Positions 60,084 through 64,000 of a stretch of 64,000 nt of DNA are shown one piece after another. Origin of the DNA: Paramacrobiotus metropolitanus (Eukaryota; Tardigrada; Eutardigrada; Parachela; Macrobiotidae). The notes under the pieces were generated by a model. That model saw nothing but the letters and a program-made list of their open reading frames with translations, did no database searches and had not been told where the DNA came from. The first letter of the stretch is position 1. Every line of letters begins with the position of its first letter. The position numbers and the translations under genes were made by a program. The DNA is taken from contig NW_026570234.1 of the NCBI RefSeq assembly GCF_019649055.1, forward strand, positions 496,001 through 560,000, written 5' to 3'.

Positions 60084-60492
60084 TTAATGGTGGCCACTCT
60101 CCTTCTTTTTCTCTTTTTCCAAGAACTTATCTGCATCTGCGTTCATTATGCCCTTCGCAGCATCTCCCAAATCAATGTTCTTATCCGCGATACATTTCTG
60201 AAAACGACAAATTTAAACTGTAAGTGAACAACAAATCTCAAAATCATGACTCGAGCTCTCTGTAGAAGATATGAACCGAAGAATCCGAGACCAGGTAACA
60301 CAAAACTGAGAAACGAAGGAAACAGCACATTTGGCAACGTACCTTTAAACACGACTGATACTCCTTAAAGAGTTCGTCACAATAGTTTGCCAAATCAGTG
60401 TGTCCGTGCAAATATCTCTCAGAGAACCACTTGTTGAAACAAGCATCATACTTTCGCTTAGGTTCAGTGCATTCTTCACACATGCTATCCAT
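60084..60492 (-). CDS. TRIAP1: TP53-regulated inhibitor of apoptosis 1 (Mdm35 family)
   Basis: Exons 60343-60492 and 60084-60197 join at phase 0, giving 87 residues. The twin CX9C pattern is clear: [12 protein letters not shown] with [10 protein letters not shown], then [13 protein letters not shown] (human [20 protein letters not shown] and CTDLFKRYQQC). The second exon continues [10 protein letters not shown] and ends with a Lys/Glu-rich tail. Mdm35/TRIAP1 enters the mitochondrial intermembrane space through Mia40 oxidation and partners PRELI/Ups proteins in phosphatidic acid transfer. The start at 60492 (MDSMCEE) is the first in-frame ATG and matches the family N-terminal length. No odd features. 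Confidence 0.92.
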
Positions 60493-61965
60493 CCTAGCGA
60501 CAAACCATACCCGACGGCGTTACCCGTAACGCAACTCCAAACACTGTGGTAAAAATAATCCGTCAACACGCTTCACATACTCCCGTCCGGTATAAACAAG
60601 TTCCAAAACCTTGCGTGCAAGTTACAAAAACAGATGATAACAAATCTCGCGCAAAAGCAGAACTTGGAATTTCAAATTTGTCACTGATAAAAGTTTTCTA
60701 GATCTAGACTCTAGTAGAGTGGCACCAGACTAGTCTGCCTTCCCAAATCCCAAGTCATTTTAAAACCAATAGGGCAGCCCTGTCCACAGTGCAGCCTACG
60801 CGTACTGTACGTGCAGCAGTAGAAACGGCCGTTCGCTCATTTGAAATCCTTTGATAACTATTAATGATGTCAGATGATAACCTTCAGTTTTGGATTTCTA
60901 TTCCCGTACAATTAGTTCAATGAAAACTCTTACAAAATAAATTTTAATCTCCTAAAATTTTGATTTGCATAACCGTTAATGCACCTGCAGGCTTTCTGCA
61001 GATGTTTTGAATGTTTTCTGGGCGGTATTTGTCGGAAATTCCTGACTCGGAATAAGGATTGATCCACAAATTTCTTTAGACAATAGTTTTGATAAAAAAG
61101 ATGCAGATAGTGTCACTGAGCATAACTGAAGGAAATTCAGAAACTAATCATATGACTGAGTATCGAGTTGAGTTAAACTGGACCAAAGTCAAGGGGCTTT
61201 TTGTATTTTGAACAAATTCCAAAAGGTCCCTTGACTCCTGAATGTTACGACGCCGAGAAATACAATTAAATCAAAACTAACCGAGGCGACGAGGCCGGTG
61301 CGTGCAATAGCAGGCTGTTGTTTCGTAGTTTCGGCACTTAATTCTTAATTGTATCGTTCGACAATTGGTTTGGTACGATCCATAAATATGCGCGGCATGG
61401 TGCTTTTCTTTGAAATCTTTACGGTGAAACAATCGTTACAAAGATTTCTATGTCTTTTAGCAAGGGCTTTGATTTAATTTGTCGCATGCGGGAACGGTCT
61501 GGAGTCTGTGCATAAAAGTTGTCAACTTTTTTTAAGATCTTTAAAGGAGCATTTGGAGTACACGTAAACACATTTTGACATCGTTAATATTTTTTGGCCT
61601 GTTTCATACGGTCTTGCGACAATAAATTCAAGTTAACTTATCGGACAAAAATTTCTGCTGACCTTAACACAATTACAATCCTGTATAAATACTTTCGAAT
61701 TTCCAGCTTGTTACATTTCGGTTTTCTCTAATTCCAGGATTCAGACTAACCGCAAGCACGAAGTTTTACATGTGGAATGCATTGTGCGATCGCACTTTAC
61801 AGCGGAACTCCTACAGTTTCGTACAACTGCATTTTATGCATTAATACAACTGAATACCGTCACTGCAATGTAAAGGCAATAAAAGAACCCAAAATTTAAT
61901 AATACTGCATAATCGTATTTAGAATTTAACAGAACAGAATGACAAAACGTCAAAAGTGAAACAAT
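60493..61965. other. Intergenic, no gene seen
   Basis: Upstream of TRIAP1 (-) and downstream of the JmjC gene (-). No open frame above 60 codons lies wholly in this span and no repeat stands out. Confidence 0.45.
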
Positions 61966-62319
61966 TTACAACTGCATATAAGTTAAAGGCGGCTGTTCCA
62001 CTGAACCATTTCCGCGAAATTCTGCAGATCGGAAATCGAAGGGAAATAAACCGAAATTTGTAGGAGACAGCGCGTTAGTCTCGGACAGGGCCGGATTTTC
62101 AGTACAAAAACTGGTGTGAAAATTCCAAAAATGCCAGGGAAACACTGGATACGGGGATATGAGTGGCCAGCTGATCTCTGTTTGCGTCCAGCTGTCAGAT
62201 ACTGTGCTCGGAGTAGGCTCCGTAGAAATTTCATCCGGGGGGCATTCTTTGAACAATTTCTGTAAATTACCTTCCTGAGTAAGTAAATTCCTGTTTTTGC
62301 AATATCTGCAGTTTATCAA
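61966..62319 (-). CDS. Possible 3' exon of the JmjC gene, uncertain
   Basis: A 117-codon open stretch follows a good splice acceptor (ACTGCAG, near 62310) on the minus strand and ends at 61966. It reads CRYCKNRNLLTQEG, then KLFKECPPDEIST, then aromatic-rich sequence. It could be an alternative or true last exon of the demethylase gene, but I could not find a donor of matching phase in the preceding exon. It may also be chance. Confidence 0.25.
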   Translation of the reverse strand: MINCRYCKNRNLLTQEGNLQKLFKECPPDEISTEPTPSTVSDSWTQTEISWPLISPYPVFPWHFWNFHTSFCTENPALSETNALSPTNFGLFPFDFRSAEFRGNGSVEQPPLTYMQL

Positions 62320-62355
62320 ATCACGAACGCACAGGAAATCACAGCACTGTTACAA

Positions 62356-63876
62356 TCACATCACAAACGCCATCGGTATTACGTGATCCGCGTTTGCCAT
62401 TCTGGCTGGACTGGCCAGCAACTGTGGCGCTGTGGTGGGATGTCCTATTTCCGGGCTTTCCACATGCCGGTCATACAACGGAAGATTCATAGCAAAAATC
62501 AATCCGCTGTTTGTAGCGCATTCTTGCAACCTTTTCACATGACTCTTAAAAAACAAACGAGATTCACAGTCAGTTGTTGCTTTAATTTTGAAGAACTATC
62601 CAGTAACGGTTACTTAACAGACTTTAAAGGAAGCCGAACAGTGAGCAGTGCCGACATATTTAAACCCTCCAAAAGGGCTTCACACTCACTTCCACTTCCT
62701 TCAGGAGTGTCAGCGGACTGTAAATCCTCTTTGCTGCTACCGGACTAACAGACGGTGACAGTTCAGCATATGCTTTTAAATAATTAACAACGGCGGAGAT
62801 GCTTTGGATCTCGTATTGGCTCATGTTTGGACTTCGTCCTTTCAGCACAGCGGCGTATCGGCGCACGGCAAACCACAGCAAATCGCTGAAGAATGGATAC
62901 CGTGTCGACTTCTTGACCTGAATTTGTCCAACTAAAATTAGTTTTTGCATTTTAATTAAATTTAATTCGTTTTTTGCTTGCCTTTAGCGTTTGCTCCAGT
63001 ATGGAAATGTCTATCTGCATTTCTCCATGTAGACTGTTAAGAAAATTTCCGCCAACAACAACAGAATCGTCCAACGTGTAAACAGCATGAATCCAGCCTT
63101 AAAAAAACATGCGCTACTGCACCAAATAGAACACCAATATATTATAAGATTATTTGTGCTTGTACAGAGTACATAAGATTCTAAAGCAGAATGTTTTTCT
63201 CTCAGTTCAAGAAAATTAATATTGCTTACCACTTGGCAACATTAGAGTATCGCCGGGTGATATTTCGATACGCTCGCATTCGTCCACTTCGTCGGCAAGA
63301 AATACAAGGTGTTGTCCAGAGCGTACCCATTGGGCGTACACGTTCCTGTTCTTTTCGGATGGTGGAATGACGAAAAAGATCTAAAACATAAACGAATACA
63401 CCATGTGCACACAAAACACATAATACAAGGAAAAAGAACAATATTATGGACTATGGCGTATAAATTAGTACAAAGTAGTACAAAATTTCGCTTGCATGCC
63501 TATCATATGGCTTATTAAACATCTACAAGAGCATTACCATTGCAATTTACCTTTTTGCCACTGAGGAGATGATACCAAACAGATGACCCACCAAAATCCT
63601 GTAAAAAAATAGATAATCTGAATTATTAATACGCAACAAACCAAATTCTTAAGTAATTTTACAATGTGAAAATCCGTAAAGCTGCCGGCTTTACTCATCA
63701 GAACATATTTCTGGGTTTTCGGATAAGAAAATGTATGATCCTGTTCTGAAGGGAGATCAGCTATCGGTGGCAGGAGATCACGTGGCCAAAGATTCGTGGC
63801 CCAATCTAGCTGACGAACCTGCCAATAACATCCAACGAATGTATTTCTACAAAAACCTGGCGGTCTCACAAATATT
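62356..63876 (-). CDS. KDM2/KDM7-like JmjC lysine demethylase (5' part beyond window)
   Basis: Exons 63663-63876, 63551-63598, 63230-63380, 62982-63097, 62690-62917 and probably 62356-62544 keep phase, giving about 315 codons. The JmjC core is nearly complete: KTQKYVLMSKAGSFTDFHI joined to DFGGSSVWYHLLSGKK, then FFVIPPSEKN, then GWIHAVYT and GGNFLNSLHGEMQ. The iron ligands H-x-D (in F-H-I-D-F) and the distal His (G-W-I-H-A-V) are all present, so the enzyme is probably active. The upstream sequence VRPPGFCRN and LDWATNLWP resembles the region before JmjC in both KDM2 and PHF8/KDM7 proteins. These Fe(II)/2-oxoglutarate enzymes remove methyl groups from histone H3 lysines. KDM2 and KDM7 cannot be told apart because any PHD, CXXC or F-box parts lie outside or are missing. 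The C-terminal exon is tentative. Confidence 0.8.
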
Positions 63877-64000
63877 CTAACATGTCAATTGCGAACGGCA
63901 GAAATTATGGCGCTGCACAAAACATTGTCAACTATATCTACATGATGTGAACGTAAAAAATACCATGACCAATCAACGGTGATAAAATAAATATAATATG

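Noticed and set aside
59948-60223. 91-codon plus-strand frame over TRIAP1 exon 2
   Set aside because: It overlaps a well-supported minus-strand exon and has no domain.
1-64000. tRNA or rRNA genes
   Set aside because: I looked for TPsiC-like GGTTCGA boxes and conserved rRNA stretches by eye; the few GGTTCGA matches lie inside coding exons or lack an A box. A covariance-model scan would be decisive.

Overview
The window is a 64 kb piece of an invertebrate nuclear genome, probably an ecdysozoan and perhaps a panarthropod such as a tardigrade. The evidence is spliced genes with GT-AG introns mostly of 50-300 bp, an AT-rich background, and the gene set: a knickkopf-like DM13/DOMON protein, a spatzle-like cystine-knot cytokine and tandem MFSD6-like transporters. 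No bacterial, organellar or CRISPR features are seen. The species assignment is inference. All gene models were assembled by hand from reading frames, splice sites and phase matching.

Layout. At 0.5-4.0 kb (+) lies the 3' part of a knickkopf-like GPI-anchored protein, followed by a small secreted protein (4.5-4.9 kb, -). An acid-ceramidase-like hydrolase (5.8-7.3 kb, -) is head to head with a LAP1/LULL1-like torsin cofactor (8.2-10.0 kb, +). Two tandem MFSD6-like 12-TM transporters follow (10.3-14.6 and 15.7-18.7 kb, both -), then a GT31 glycosyltransferase (20.9-22.0 kb, +), a PABIR/FAM122-like PP2A regulator (23.0-25.2 kb, +), a spatzle-like ligand (26.5-28.5 kb, -) and a four-TM protein (30.7-32.4 kb, -).

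The interval 32.4-43.8 kb is gene-poor. It holds a 32-bp-period array of palindromes (33.7-34.2 kb), a C-depleted strand-skewed tract with decayed open stretches (34.1-35.7 kb), a perfect 18-bp inverted repeat (36.3 kb) and fragmentary coding signals at 38.2 and 39.5-40.6 kb.

From 43.8 kb the density rises again: an unrecognised Cys-rich single-TM protein (-); EMC1, a complete 20-exon gene (45.0-50.1 kb, -), head to head with LYRM1 (50.7-51.6 kb, +); a canopy-like secretory protein (52.6-53.5 kb, +) almost touching GLOD4 (53.7-55.5 kb, -); a mucin-like secreted protein with a basic cleavage site and C-terminal repeats (56.4-58.4 kb, -); TRIAP1 (60.1-60.5 kb, -); and the 3' part of a KDM2/KDM7-like JmjC demethylase entering from the right edge (-).

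The genes are mostly unrelated in pathway, as is usual for an animal chromosome. Several encode secretory-pathway or cell-surface proteins (EMC1, canopy-like, LAP1-like, GT31, spatzle-like, knickkopf-like, mucin-like). TRIAP1 acts in mitochondria and LYRM1 belongs to a mitochondrial adaptor family.
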